The translations under genes were made by a program, and so were the position numbers. From Armigeres subalbatus (Eukaryota > Arthropoda > Insecta > Diptera > Culicidae): a stretch of DNA of 64,000 bases. The stretch spans positions 316,141,259 through 316,205,258 of the forward strand of contig NC_085140.1 in NCBI RefSeq assembly GCF_024139115.2, in the 5' to 3' direction. Shown here piece by piece: positions 53,903 through 64,000 of the stretch. How positions within the stretch are numbered: position 1 is the first letter of the stretch; each line of letters starts with the position of its first letter. The notes below the pieces were generated by a model. That model was not told the DNA's origin, made no database searches, and worked only from the letters and a program-made list of their open reading frames with translations.

Positions 53903-55262
53903 TATATATAAAACTCAATGTTTGTATGTTTGTATGTATGTTTGTATGTATGTACCAGCATAACTTCTGAACCCATTGCCCGATTTCAACCAAATTTGGA
54001 ACACACATTCTTCATCTTAAGGAGACGACGATAGGGGGGTTAGGGATGCTATTTGGAAAAAGGGGGAGGGTGTGGGGGGAGGGGTATCGCTAAGTTATTG
54101 ATCAACTCAGTGTACCTTTTGAATCCCTTGGCCGATTTCTACAAAATTTGGAACACACATTTTTTATCTTTAGAAGATGACGATAGGGGGGTAAGGGATG
54201 CTCTTTGGAAAAGGGGGAGGGTGTGGGGGGAGCGGTATTGCTAAGTTATTGATCAACTCAGTGCACCTTTTGAACCCCTTGGCCGATTTCTACCAAATTT
54301 GGAACACACATTCTTCATCTTAAGGAGACGACGATAGGGGGGTTAGGGATGCTTTTTGAAAAAAGGGGGAGTGTGTGGGGGGAGGTGTATCGCTATGTTT
54401 TTGATCAACTCAGTGTACCTTTTGAACCCCTTGGCCGATTTCTACCAAATTTGGAACACACATTCTTTATCTTTTGGTGATGACGATAGGGGGGTTAGGG
54501 ATTCTATTTGGAAAAAGGGGGAGGGTGTGGGGGGGAGGGTGGTGTACCGCTAAGTTATTGATCAACTCAGTATACCTTTTGAACCCCTTGGCCGATTTCT
54601 ACCAAATTTGGAACACACATTTTTTATCTTTAGGAGATGACGATAGGGGGGTTAGGAATGCGTTTTGAAAAAGGGGGAGGTGTATCGCTATGTTTTTGAT
54701 CAACTGAGTGTACCTTTTGAACCAGCAGGCCATTAACATAACACTATTTGGCTTAAGGTCATTCGACATGAAGGGCATTTGGAATTATTATGACAGCATC
54801 AGAAAAATCTTTCATAAAAAGCATGCATTTGCTGGGTATATAGCAATGATAATTGTTACCCTTCATCGGAATCATGGCTTGCCCAGTGAAAAGCAATGAT
54901 TAATGTGTTTCCTTCTGAATGGTGGATGTGATTGCTTCTTTAAAAGTAGGCATTTGCCCGGAATAAGGCAATGGTGGGGATGATCCCTTCTTTAAAAATG
55001 GGCGTTTGCCCGGGATAAATCATCGGCGGATGTTTTCCCTTCTTTAGCAATTGACGTTTGCCCGGAATAAGCCTATTCAAATCAACCCTTTTTCAAGATG
55101 TTTCAGTCAATGTTTCCAAAAGCCTTCTTTTAATCAAATAATGAAGTATCAATAAGTTAACACAATTACTCTGTTGACCAATTGGTTTTATCTTTTTCTG
55201 ATTGTGAAAAAACTGAAAACCAAACTGGCAATTCCGAGCAAGGCCGGGTACATAAAGCTAGT
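53903..55262 (+). mobile_element. Helentron-like non-autonomous element with internal satellite
   Basis: Starts TATATATAAAACTCAATG, then TTTGTATG repeats and CTTCTGAACCCATTGCCCGA; ends AAGGCCGGGTACATAAAGCT followed by AGTTTG. This start/end pair is what I know from insect Helentron-like (HINE) elements. Inside are the 151-bp satellite, a scrap of TTTGGCTTAAGG array and three CCCTTCTTTAAAA units. No Rep/helicase frame. Confidence 0.6.
53960..54712 (+). repeat. 151-bp tandem satellite, five units
   Basis: Unit starts at CCTTTTGAACCCCTTGGCC occur at 54115, 54266, 54418, 54575 and 54713 (spacing 151, 152, 157, 138), with a diverged first unit from 53963. Each has CGATTTCTACCAAATTTGG, GACGATAGGGGGGTTAGGG and a G-rich GGGGGAGGGTGTGGGGGGAG tract. 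Frames of 63-65 codons here are the unit translated. Confidence 0.95.
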
Positions 55263-57306
55263 TTGTCATAAAGGTGTCGATGGCCGAATGAGCCCTGGGC
55301 CGTCCAAGCCTTCAATGACTATATCGTTCTGATTGCGACGACTGTTGTTCCAAACATTATAATTCGCATTGAGGTTTCTAGCGATGATGTACCGCCCTCG
55401 CCGCCGCGGCGCGCCGAGTCAGCTTGACGAGATAATTTTTAGTGGTACTGTCGAACCATTCTGAACCACTGCAATTTGAGACTTTCTTAGACTTACGGGC
55501 TTGCTCTCAAGCCTCAAGGCGGATCAACAACTCCCGGTCAATAGCTCAGTAACATGAGACCCCTGAACTGTGTCGCAGGGCCGGCATGCTACTGGGTAAT
55601 TCGGAGGGGCTACGCGGAACAACGGGTGTGGAAACTGTGGAATTATTTGAATATTTGACTTGTGTAATGGACTTGTATTGTTGGGTATGACTATGGACGT
55701 TTATTAAGGAAAGCTAATTAGTAGGAATACAATTTATTTGGGCTATTGAGGGTTTGAATTCTTCAGGGTGGTTTTTTGTTGTTCGGAACGTACCGGTGGT
55801 TTTACTAGACAACATTGGCGAGCGCTTGCAGCTGCAGGTGAGTTGGATGTCGACGGCGGCTTGGTAGGAAGATGGCGGTTTTATCGATGTATCGGAAGGT
55901 CTGATAGCTTGGCCAGAGATGGCGGGTTGGTGGTTTGTTCGACTCAGGGCAATGGCGGGATCACGGGTAGCTTCAGCGTATCCTTCGTTGACGCAATCGA
56001 CGGACCACGGACGAGACCATATTGGCCACGTCGAGAAGAGTTCTCTTCGGCGGAACGGTGCCGGAATTGTCCTTGGTGATTAGACCGAGCTCCAACGCGG
56101 ACGTTGACTCGGTCGATCGTGCTGCGCGAGGTCGCTAATCTAGCAGATTACACAATCGAACAAAAGGTCCTGAGGACCGGAATGGTTTTAAACTTCTGCC
56201 TCAGGGCATTTCTGGTATTATTAGTTACCTGAACGAACTATATGGGCCACAAGATGTCGTTCACTTTCACCTTATTTCACTGAGGCACTACAAAGGCACT
56301 CTCACTCACGGCTTAATTGCACGAACGCCAATTTGCTAATGAGCAATAGTTTTTACCCAAAGAGGTAGGCAGACCTTTGCCCTTTCCATCGAGTTTTCCC
56401 GCCCAATCATCCATACTTCCATTATCCTTATCCACTCCTTCCATGTCGACCAACATGTCCTTCTCCCCCTTTTACCACAGTAGATAATCATTACCCATTC
56501 TATCCTTCTTGCCCATTATTTGGTTTTACAATTTTCACATTACAAGTTTTCAAATTACAAATTTATAACAATTTTTACATTAATATAACATTAACTATAA
56601 CAATTTTTATATTAACATTTTATTTTCGTCTAATCCTACTAATTCTACACAATATATATTCAAAAACACAACAGTTTCGAAACAAGACACACAAATTGAA
56701 ATTAAACCAAAGAGATATGTAACTAATCGGTTACAAATTGCATTGCATTGTTCAGTTGTTTTGAACAGTGGTCCGTCACAATTACCTACGATACAGCCAA
56801 CGGTCGTTTGTGGGAAGCTTGGCTGCAGCTAGCAGATGATGGTGCAACGTAGAGAGATGGCCACGTTCCCTCCCCCGGAGCTAGACCGATCCCGATCGAA
56901 CCAAACTAATCGAAAGTTGGGGATGAGGACGTTAAGAAAGTATAAGACCATCCTTGACCTTGATTGCCTACATGCACTAGAGAGAATCAGTTGGTTTAGG
57001 AGATAACGAGCTGCCTCAGAAGTATTCTTAACCTGGTGAAGGAAATTGTGCACCAGCGGAGCTGAAGCAATTGCTGTTAAACATTGATGAACAAACTAAT
57101 TCGGTTGACTCAAAACTTGTCGGTGCTTTGTTTGTAGCGGCAGAAGATTTAATACCTTGTACTGAGGCGGTGAAAATTTCCCAACATCATTACAGGAAGA
57201 GATCGTCTACCATGGATCTCGATGAACTACTGCTGCTCAGGGCAGCGGCGGTTGCTACCCTCACTTAGACCCACAGTTGATTGCGGGTTGGCACCCTCAT
57301 CCATTG
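55263..57306. other. Unrecognised, partly GC-rich stretch
   Basis: 55360-56170 is GC-richer with a 103-codon frame and no domain; 56340-56740 is AT-rich. 57060-57250 has a short coding-like stretch (KLVGALFVAAEDLIPCTEAV) just before the foldback element, without recognisable family. Confidence 0.35.
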
Positions 57307-58837
57307 CACAATGGGGAAATCCGATTTCAAAGGTGGAAAAAATTGATAACTTTCTTCACGAACAACTTACAGACGAGATCAAGAGCTTATTCGAAAGAGA
57401 ATTTTGCAAAGAATTCAGTGAGTGCTGTTTCATGGACGTGGAACGCTTCTGTATGTAGTTATTGAGCTCGTTTTTCCCTAATGCCCCATATATCGCGAGT
57501 TTCCAAACTATTTGTCATTTTATCTTTAAGACATTGTTCTAAAATTGTGTTTATCTCTTCACTGTAGATCCACAGAAGGGCACTAAATATATTTTGTTGG
57601 TAAAAGTTGGAAATTTAAGGGATTTTGGGGTCAAATAAGCATCAAAGTGCATTTTATGTGCAATTTTCATGTATTCTGTAAAAATAGTAATATTTGCAGA
57701 TAAGTGTTGATATTATTGTCTAAAGGTGTTGAATAGATATTGATAAATGTTTGCCGATCAAAAATTAATGGAATAAATCCTTTCACAAATGTTTTATTTG
57801 GTTATTTATTGAGTAAAAAACGATTTTTAAAAACATTTGAATAGCACCAATGCCAAACATTTCCAAACCCTACCCGATAGCACAACTAGACAAGAATAGT
57901 CATATGTTATGAGTCTTGATGTGATCATAGATAGGAGGTGATGGGAGATACTCTTTTTTCTTACCATTTCGCCCAAATTCCCCTATGAAATAATATAGCT
58001 CAATGATTCTGAGGGAGGAAATGATGTAGTAATGTTAAATTAATTGATAGTTTGCAATGATATAATGAAAATAACAAATAATCACATAATTCATTAAAAA
58101 TATTGAATTATAGGGGATTTAGGGGTCGTACAGCTCATTTAATGTAACTTTTTATACAAAATAGGATAACTTTTCTCACGAGCGACTCACAGATAAGGTT
58201 AAGGGCTTATTCGAAAGAGAATTTTCCAAGAAATTCAGTGAGAGATGTTTTATATACGTGAGACACTTCTGTATGTTGTTATTAAGCTTGTTTTGCCCCA
58301 ATGTCCCATACATAAAAACTTTTCATATTTTCGTGCTTTTATCTTCCAAGTATTGTACTAAAGATATGTTTTCCTCTTCATTATAGATCCATAGAAAAGC
58401 ACTATACATGCTTTGTTGGTAAAAGTTGGAAATTGAAGGGATTTTGGGGTCAAATAAGTATTAAATTGCACTTTACGTGAATTTTTCATGTTTTCTGTAA
58501 AAAATAATAAATATATTATTATAATATAAAATATTTATTGTCGATGTCGATAAAAGATATGAATAGATAGGAAATATTCTTTTCTCATGACGTTTCACCC
58601 AAATTCTCCTTATGAAATACTTATTTGTCCCAAAATGCCTTAAAAATCAATTTTTAATGTATTATATGGATATTTGTTTTCTGTTAAATCAATTTAAATT
58701 TCTGTTAAAAAAATTTATGACAATAATATCAACTATTATCTGTAAATATCTGAAAAATCAATAGGCTGTAGATTTCGCCAAAATTTACTATATGTAGAGC
58801 AATATCAATGCTTACAAGTTTTTAAATCGCCGTATAT

Positions 58838-58868
<31 letters not shown>

Positions 58869-60309
58869 ACTACCACCTATTGTAGCAAGGCACCTGCCGA
58901 TAGCACTGGCCATATCTGACAAACGGTTTGATCATGATCATATTACTGTTTATATTTCATCAGACTCCTGTATGAAGGGCCAAAAATGGGTGCGGTGGTT
59001 CCATAAGCAAAAACACTTAATTTAGAAGACACTTAGTTTTTAAATCGCCGTATATTAACCCTAAATGATCATTCGACATAATATAGTGCAAATGATTTCT
59101 TGGGTATTAATATTTTTTACAGAATACATAAAAAATTCACATAGATGCAGTTTGATGATTATTTGACCCCAAAATCCCTTAAATTTCCAACTTTTTCCAA
59201 CAAAATATGTATAGTGCTATGTATGGATCTACAATGATGAAGAAAACAGAATTTCAGTGTAATTTTTGAAAGATAAAAATACCAAAATATGAAAAATTTT
59301 GATGTATGGGACATTGGGGCAAAACCAGCTCAATAACTACATACAGAAGTGTCTCATGTCTATAAAACATCGCTCACTGAATTTCTTGAAAAATTCGCTT
59401 TCGAATAAGCCCTTAACCTTATCTGTGAGTCGCTCGTGAGAAAAGTTATCCTATTTTGTATAAAAAGTTACATTAAATGAGCTGTATGACCCTTAAATCC
59501 CCTATAATTCAATATTTTTAATGAATAATAAGATTATTTGTTATTTTCATTACATCATTGGAAAATATCAATTAAATTAACATTACTACATCATCACCTC
59601 CCTCAGAATCATTGAGCTATATAATTTGACAGGGGAATTTGGGCAAAAAGGTAAGAAAAAAGAGTATCTCCCATCACCTCCTATCTATGATCACATCAAG
59701 ACTCATAACATATGACTATTCTTGTCTAGTTGTGCTATCGGGTATGGTTTGGAAATGTTTGGCATCGGTGCTATTCAAATGTTTTTAAAAATCGTTTTTT
59801 ACTCAATAAATAATCAAATAAAACATTTATGAAAGGATTTATTTCATTAATTTTTGTTCGGCAAACCTTTATCAATATCTGTTCAACATTTTTAGATAAT
59901 AATATCAACACTTAACTGCAAATATTACTATTTTTTACAGAATACATGAAAATTGCCCATAAAATGCACTTTGATGCTTATTTGACCCCAAAATCCCTTA
60001 AATTTCCAACTTTTACCAACAAAATATATCTAGTGCCCTTCCGTGGATCCACAGTGAAGTGATAAACACAAATTTAGAACAATGTCTTAAAGATAAAATG
60101 ACAAATTGTTTGGAAACTCGCGATATATGGGGCATTAGGGCAAAACCAGCTCAATAACTACATACAGAAGCGTTCCACGTCCATGAAATAGCACTCACTG
60201 AATTTTTTGCAAAATTCCCTTTCGAATAAGCTCTTGATCTTGTCTGTAAGTTGTTCGTGAAGAAAGTTATCAATTTTTTCCACCTTTGAAATCGGATTTC
60301 CCCATTGTG
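57307..60309. mobile_element. 3.0-kb foldback element with Transib/RSS-like ends
   Basis: Both ends begin CACAATGGGGAAATCCG. The 5-bp direct repeat CATTG stands at 57302-57306 and 60310-60314. The arms are over 1 kb: 57307-57500 and the complement of 60115-60309 differ at about six places, and matching continues at 57840-58460 and 59160-59780. Each arm holds two related blocks (57340-57760 and 58165-58520). The ends read CACAATG, 23 bases, AAAAAATTG. Transib elements have CACAATG-type ends and 5-bp duplications. No transposase; longest frame 78 codons on the left and 108 on the right, the latter reaching outside. Confidence 0.8.
58837..58868. repeat. ATG microsatellite in the loop of the foldback element
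   Basis: (GAT)n of about ten units, present only once and so on the single-copy loop. Confidence 0.95.
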
Positions 60310-60314
60310 CATTG

Positions 60315-60625
60315 ATTCGCAGTTCGCTGCCAAATGTGCCCCAGCGCACTTGCAACAGTGAGGTTGTTTGTGTCAATGTTTTGCTCCATAACCCGATATA
60401 TGACAGTTGCAGCATTGAGTGACATTTCGTCTCTTCAGGCGGTACTCCACGATGATTAAAGTAAAGTAAGTTAAAATAACTCAACGCTAGATACTATCAT
60501 TCCCGAGGAGCAGATATAATGCTTGTTTTGAAATCATTATAAAATTTAAAAAACGAACAGTGGGTAATGTCTGTAACATAACCGTTAAGTGGACGTAGGA
60601 CTTGACTTGACCATGACCATGCCTT
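60315..60625. other. Unique sequence with a small dispersed motif
   Basis: 60553-60605 repeats the 6550-6620 motif. The rest is unrecognised. Confidence 0.4.
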
Positions 60626-60635
60626 TAAGATACAT

Positions 60636-60922
60636 CTTCTTCTTCTTATTGGCATTACATCCCTACACTGGGACAGATCCGCCTCGCAGCTTAGTGTTCA
60701 TTAAACACTTCCACAGTTATTCACTGCGAGGTTTCTTAGCCAAGTTACCATTTTGCATTCGTATATCATGAGGCTAACACGATGATACCTAATGCCCAGG
60801 GAAGTCGAGACAATTTCCAATCCGAAAATTGCCTAGACCGGCACCGGGAATAGAACCCAGCCACCCTCAGCCTGGTCTTGCTTTGTAGTCGCGCGTCTTA
60901 CCGCACGGCTAAGGAGGGCCCC
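60636..60922 (-). mobile_element. Feilai: Feilai-type SINE, copy 3 (full head)
   Basis: Minus strand, complete 5' end GGGCCTCCTTAGCCGTGCGG with A box TTAGCCGTGCGG and B box GGTTCTATTCC, then the Feilai body and a (GAA)n tail. The direct repeat TAAGATACAT flanks it at 60626-60635 and 60923-60932. Confidence 0.92.
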
Positions 60923-61030
60923 TAAGATACATAATATGTCAGATACATAATATGTCAGATACATAATATGTCAGATACATAATATGTCCTTTGATACATA
61001 TTATGACCCTTTAAGATACATAATATGTCC
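60923..61030. repeat. 16-bp tandem repeat AGATACATAATATGTC
   Basis: About five direct units to 60988, an inverted partner at 60991-61006 (GATACATATTATGACC) and one more at 61014-61029. The Feilai target duplication is one part of this unit, so the SINE landed in the array or at its edge. Confidence 0.9.
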
Positions 61031-61164
61031 GCATTTCTCACATCAACTTTTTTGTATAAATAATCGGCGTTACATACCATTCCTTGGCAAAATCTTCTCA
61101 TCAAACCGACACAGAAATCAAATCTACCTCGAACAAGAATCATCAATAAAAAATTTAGGAAATA

Positions 61165-61886
61165 TCTGTCCGATCACGAAATATTAGCCTCGACAGTGGC
61201 AACCTTCCCACTGAAGGACTGCCTGAAATAAACCACAAGTTGGCTCAGCAGGGGATGTAGACTGTATCTCAGCCCTTCCACTAAAGAGCCTTCTAATCCG
61301 TGCGATAGCGACTGAAGGAGAACATTATTTTTAACTCTTAGAGCCTTGAAAAGGGCTGTTTGCTTCGGCTTCGGCTAAGTGCAAAAAGTAAGAAAACGAT
61401 CTTTTCAAATAACCGCGAATTTCTAGTGATGGTATAAAAAAGACTGAATGCTCTGCGAGCGAATGCACTTTTCTTTTATACCTTATTTTGAATCTTCTCT
61501 GCTTCCCAATTGGTGGGCCAATCAGCTATTATCTTGTATCCCGCTTCTTTGTCAGCCAAAGCGTCATCATCATCAACGCGTTCGAGAAGGGCTTCTTCTT
61601 TTTTACGCTTGTTGCTCGCTGCTGGCGTCTATTTCCTAACGGGACTTTTCGCTTGATACAGGCCAATAAGCCGGGCAAGCGAGCTTAGAATTGCAGTTCA
61701 GGTGAGAAGTACGTGTTCTTTTCTGAGACAACATTGTTAGTAGTAGAAGGAAGGAAACACTCGGACATGGGATTTCGGGTGATAAGATTTAGAATTGGTA
61801 ACATGGAACGATCATTCAGTCACGTTCGCTTTGTGTGCGGTCAGTATCAAACAATGTTTATTTACATATTTTTTTATCAATGCCAA
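61165..61886. repeat. Dispersed repeat A, copy 2 (without MITEs)
   Basis: About 95% or more alike by eye to 8129-9092 less its two MITEs. Facing TATA boxes near 61432 and 61478 and the minus-strand hairpin AGCCCTTTTCAAGGCT near 61344-61360 are kept. A 66-codon plus-strand frame (61488-61688) has no domain. Confidence 0.85.
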
Positions 61887-64000
61887 AAAATCCAACATTT
61901 GATGAAAAATCGATTGATAGTTTATTAATGTTTGAGCTGTTATCGGTGTTTTTTTTTATCCAAATAAGATTATGTGAGAGATTTGAACATCTTATGAATC
62001 TTTAAAAGCATGGTCAAGCGAAGTCCTTCGTCCACTTCGCGATTAAATCAGAAAAAAATATCAATTGTTAGTTTTGACGCTATTTATGAAAATCACGCAT
62101 AACATTTTATCTCTAGAATATTGGATTTGGCACTCAAGTACAATTTCTATCCCGAAGCAGGACCGGATTTAGCCGGAAGGGCTTGTGGGGGCCCCAAAAT
62201 GTACAAAAAATGATGGTTTTGGTACATAAGATTTGTGGGGGCCCGGGGCCACGTCCACGTACTTCAGGGTGTTGAGTTTTGCCAAAAACTATTGATCTGT
62301 ATCGAAGGAATCGAAAGATTCGGTGGAAATTTGTTCAAAAACAGTTTTTTGTTGTTTTCTCGAAATAGTGTAAAATGGACTTATGCAGTATCTCAAACAA
62401 ATGATTCAACTAATTCGGGAGACTATATTTCAAGAACAAAGCGAGAATAATCACTTCTCTGTGGGGGCTGCCCAGCAGATTCTGTTATTTTTCGCATTTG
62501 TATACAAGTTTGATAAATTTGTTTTCATGGCTTTTAAAGTGTTCCCACATTCACAGATTTATCTTAATTTCAAAGATTTTTGGACATATTTTATCAAAGA
62601 TATCGTTGAAAAACATTAAAGATTTTTGGAAAAATCAAAGATTTCAAAGATTTTCTAATTTCGCTCTTACAATTTAAATCCAAAGATTTTTTTTTGTTTC
62701 ACAGTGCAGTTTTGAAGTTATTCTTTCAGTATGCTCTGGACACAGTATATGCAGTTCCGAAGCCAACATATTAACCTGTTGAACTATCAAACCATCAAAT
62801 CAACATATGTTTGTTAGTATTGTGAAATTATTACAATGATATTTAATATGGCGAATTGAAATGTAACTTATGATATTTGTTTTAGAAAATGCCAACATAC
62901 ATAGCACCAAGTAGCGCAGTTTATGATCATTTGGAAATGAGATTTAAAAACTTAAGTAGTTTACACTGAATACTTACATGAAATCTTAAGGTGAGTTGTT
63001 TTAAAATACCAAATGAACTAATAATAAATTCGAAAAATTCGTTTGGTCATAACCCTGACTAGACTGTTAGACTATTAGAGGTCTCTGTATATTGTAAACC
63101 TGCAGGAGACACTGATTTTAATATTTATTCATAGCTTGAGAATGTAAATAAGGTCCATATATGATAAACATCGTCATGACCCAGAGATCACATTTCATGG
63201 AATCAAAAATCTTTTTCTTTATCGATTCCTTTTAGGCAATCTATGAATCGCAATAAAAAGAGCACACGTCAGTTGGTTTTATTTGCATTCTGAATACTAT
63301 AGAGGGCCTTTCGTACTTTAGCTATGACATGGGTGATTTTAAAGCAAATTGATTTGGTTTGAAGCTATGTCCAATTAAGAAAAGGTGAGAGAGGGAGATT
63401 ACCTCACCAATCAGGGCATAAGTACTTCATGCTTGCTTGCACAGCAAACATACAACAACATTGTAATTTAATACTAATGCTTGATTTCCATAATATTTCT
63501 AAAAGATTTAATCCAAGGTTTTTTATGCAGATCACAGATTTTTAAGAATTTTTGGCCCAAAAACAGATGGTTTTTGAAAAATATGTGGCAACATTGGGCT
63601 TGTTATGACTCGGAACAGTTTTTGCCTTTCTTTTATCGTTATTCGTTATCTATTGAGAGCGATTTCTGTAAACTCTGGCCGGGGCTGAACGTTGATGAAC
63701 ATAATTTATAATGTTGTAGTCAATAAATGTGCTAAAATAGCTGTCTAGTAGCCCAATTTGCAATCAATTTTCTTTTTTAATATCAAGCGTCGCGGCGGTA
63801 GCTCAACCGATGAAGTGGGACTGTAAATATAACAAACGATTTCTGTTTTATAAATGTAAGAACAGAAAATTTAAAAAAATACCCTCGCAGGAATTTTTCA
63901 TTAGTTACGTCAATGCAAATATAAACCATCTGAGGTTTTGCGCGACCTTCAAACTTTGATATTTAAGCCTCAAACTCTGAGGCTAACCTTTATTTACAAA
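61887..64000. other. AT-rich sequence to the window end
   Basis: 62159-62260 has CAGGACCGGATTTAGCC and GTGGGGGCCCCAAAATG followed by GTGGGGGCCCGGGGCCACG, a likely hAT-type MITE relic. 63791-63830 (GGCGGTAGCTCAACCGATGA) looks like a tRNA-type SINE head without a B box. No gene. Confidence 0.45.

Noticed and set aside
53635..54008. Frames with [12 protein letters not shown] or GWMDGWMD repeats
   Set aside because: Translations of the CATATC and CATC microsatellites.
57222..57458. 78-codon frame (SLFEREFCKEFSECCFMDVE) as part of a host gene, with a twin at 60158-60484
   Set aside because: The shared part lies in the inverted arms of the foldback element; the outer parts are unrelated, so it is a chance frame over an element end.

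Overview
This window is AT-rich nuclear DNA of an insect, most likely a culicine (Aedes-type) mosquito. The grounds are three tRNA-headed SINE copies that I recognise as Feilai, a three-knuckle Jockey-type LINE gag, a wrecked RTE/JAM1-like LINE, a dead mariner and many short inverted-repeat elements, all without a single convincing host gene. No intact multi-exon gene, rRNA, functional tRNA or CRISPR array is visible. Species cannot be fixed from this window. It reads as an intergenic or large-intron stretch built by layer upon layer of transposon insertion.

Layout. 1-1.7 kb: 5' end of a LINE on the minus strand with an open gag reading frame running off the left edge. 1.7-4.1 kb: a TTTGGCCGAAA-type minisatellite and two tRNA-derived SINEs, one bounded by a 23-bp duplication. 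4.3-5.0 kb: mariner pseudogene. 5.5-9.1 kb: a MITE, a Feilai copy and the first copy of a dispersed repeat holding two MITEs. 10.4-12.2 kb: composite tandem-repeat element. 12.4-15.0 kb: an element inside an element, with Feilai inside that. 15.05-16.05 kb: a MITE packed with TTCnnGAA sites and two head-to-tail SINEs, one split by a hAT-type MITE with an exact 8-bp duplication. 16-19.8 kb: mostly unique sequence. 19.8-24.4 kb: a foldback element, its neighbours and a second copy of the hAT MITE. 24.7-28.7 kb: LINE relics and unrecognised sequence. 28.7-30.2 kb: a hAT-like element. 33.2-35.7 kb: AGTGAGAA-type low-complexity DNA around a frameshifted transposon-derived protein. 36.0-38.0 kb: RTE-like reverse transcriptase pseudogene. 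42.2-47.9 kb: a 5.6-kb TTAA-flanked element made almost wholly of tandem repeats. 48-50.8 kb: minisatellites and a hAT-type element of ATCGATTA palindromes. 53.8-55.3 kb: Helentron-like element with satellite. 57.3-60.3 kb: a 3.0-kb foldback with Transib/RSS-like ends. 60.6-61.9 kb: a third Feilai and the second copy of the dispersed repeat.

The internal paralogues are useful as controls. Several insertions are flanked by target duplications in one copy and absent from the other copy within this window, so element ends can be set to the base without outside data. Few of the parts encode protein. The elements seen here are almost all non-autonomous and would depend on transposases or reverse transcriptases from elsewhere in the genome. 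The most interesting items are the Transib-like foldback, the TTAA mega-element, the heat-shock-element-like MITE and the ATCGATTA element with its empty site.
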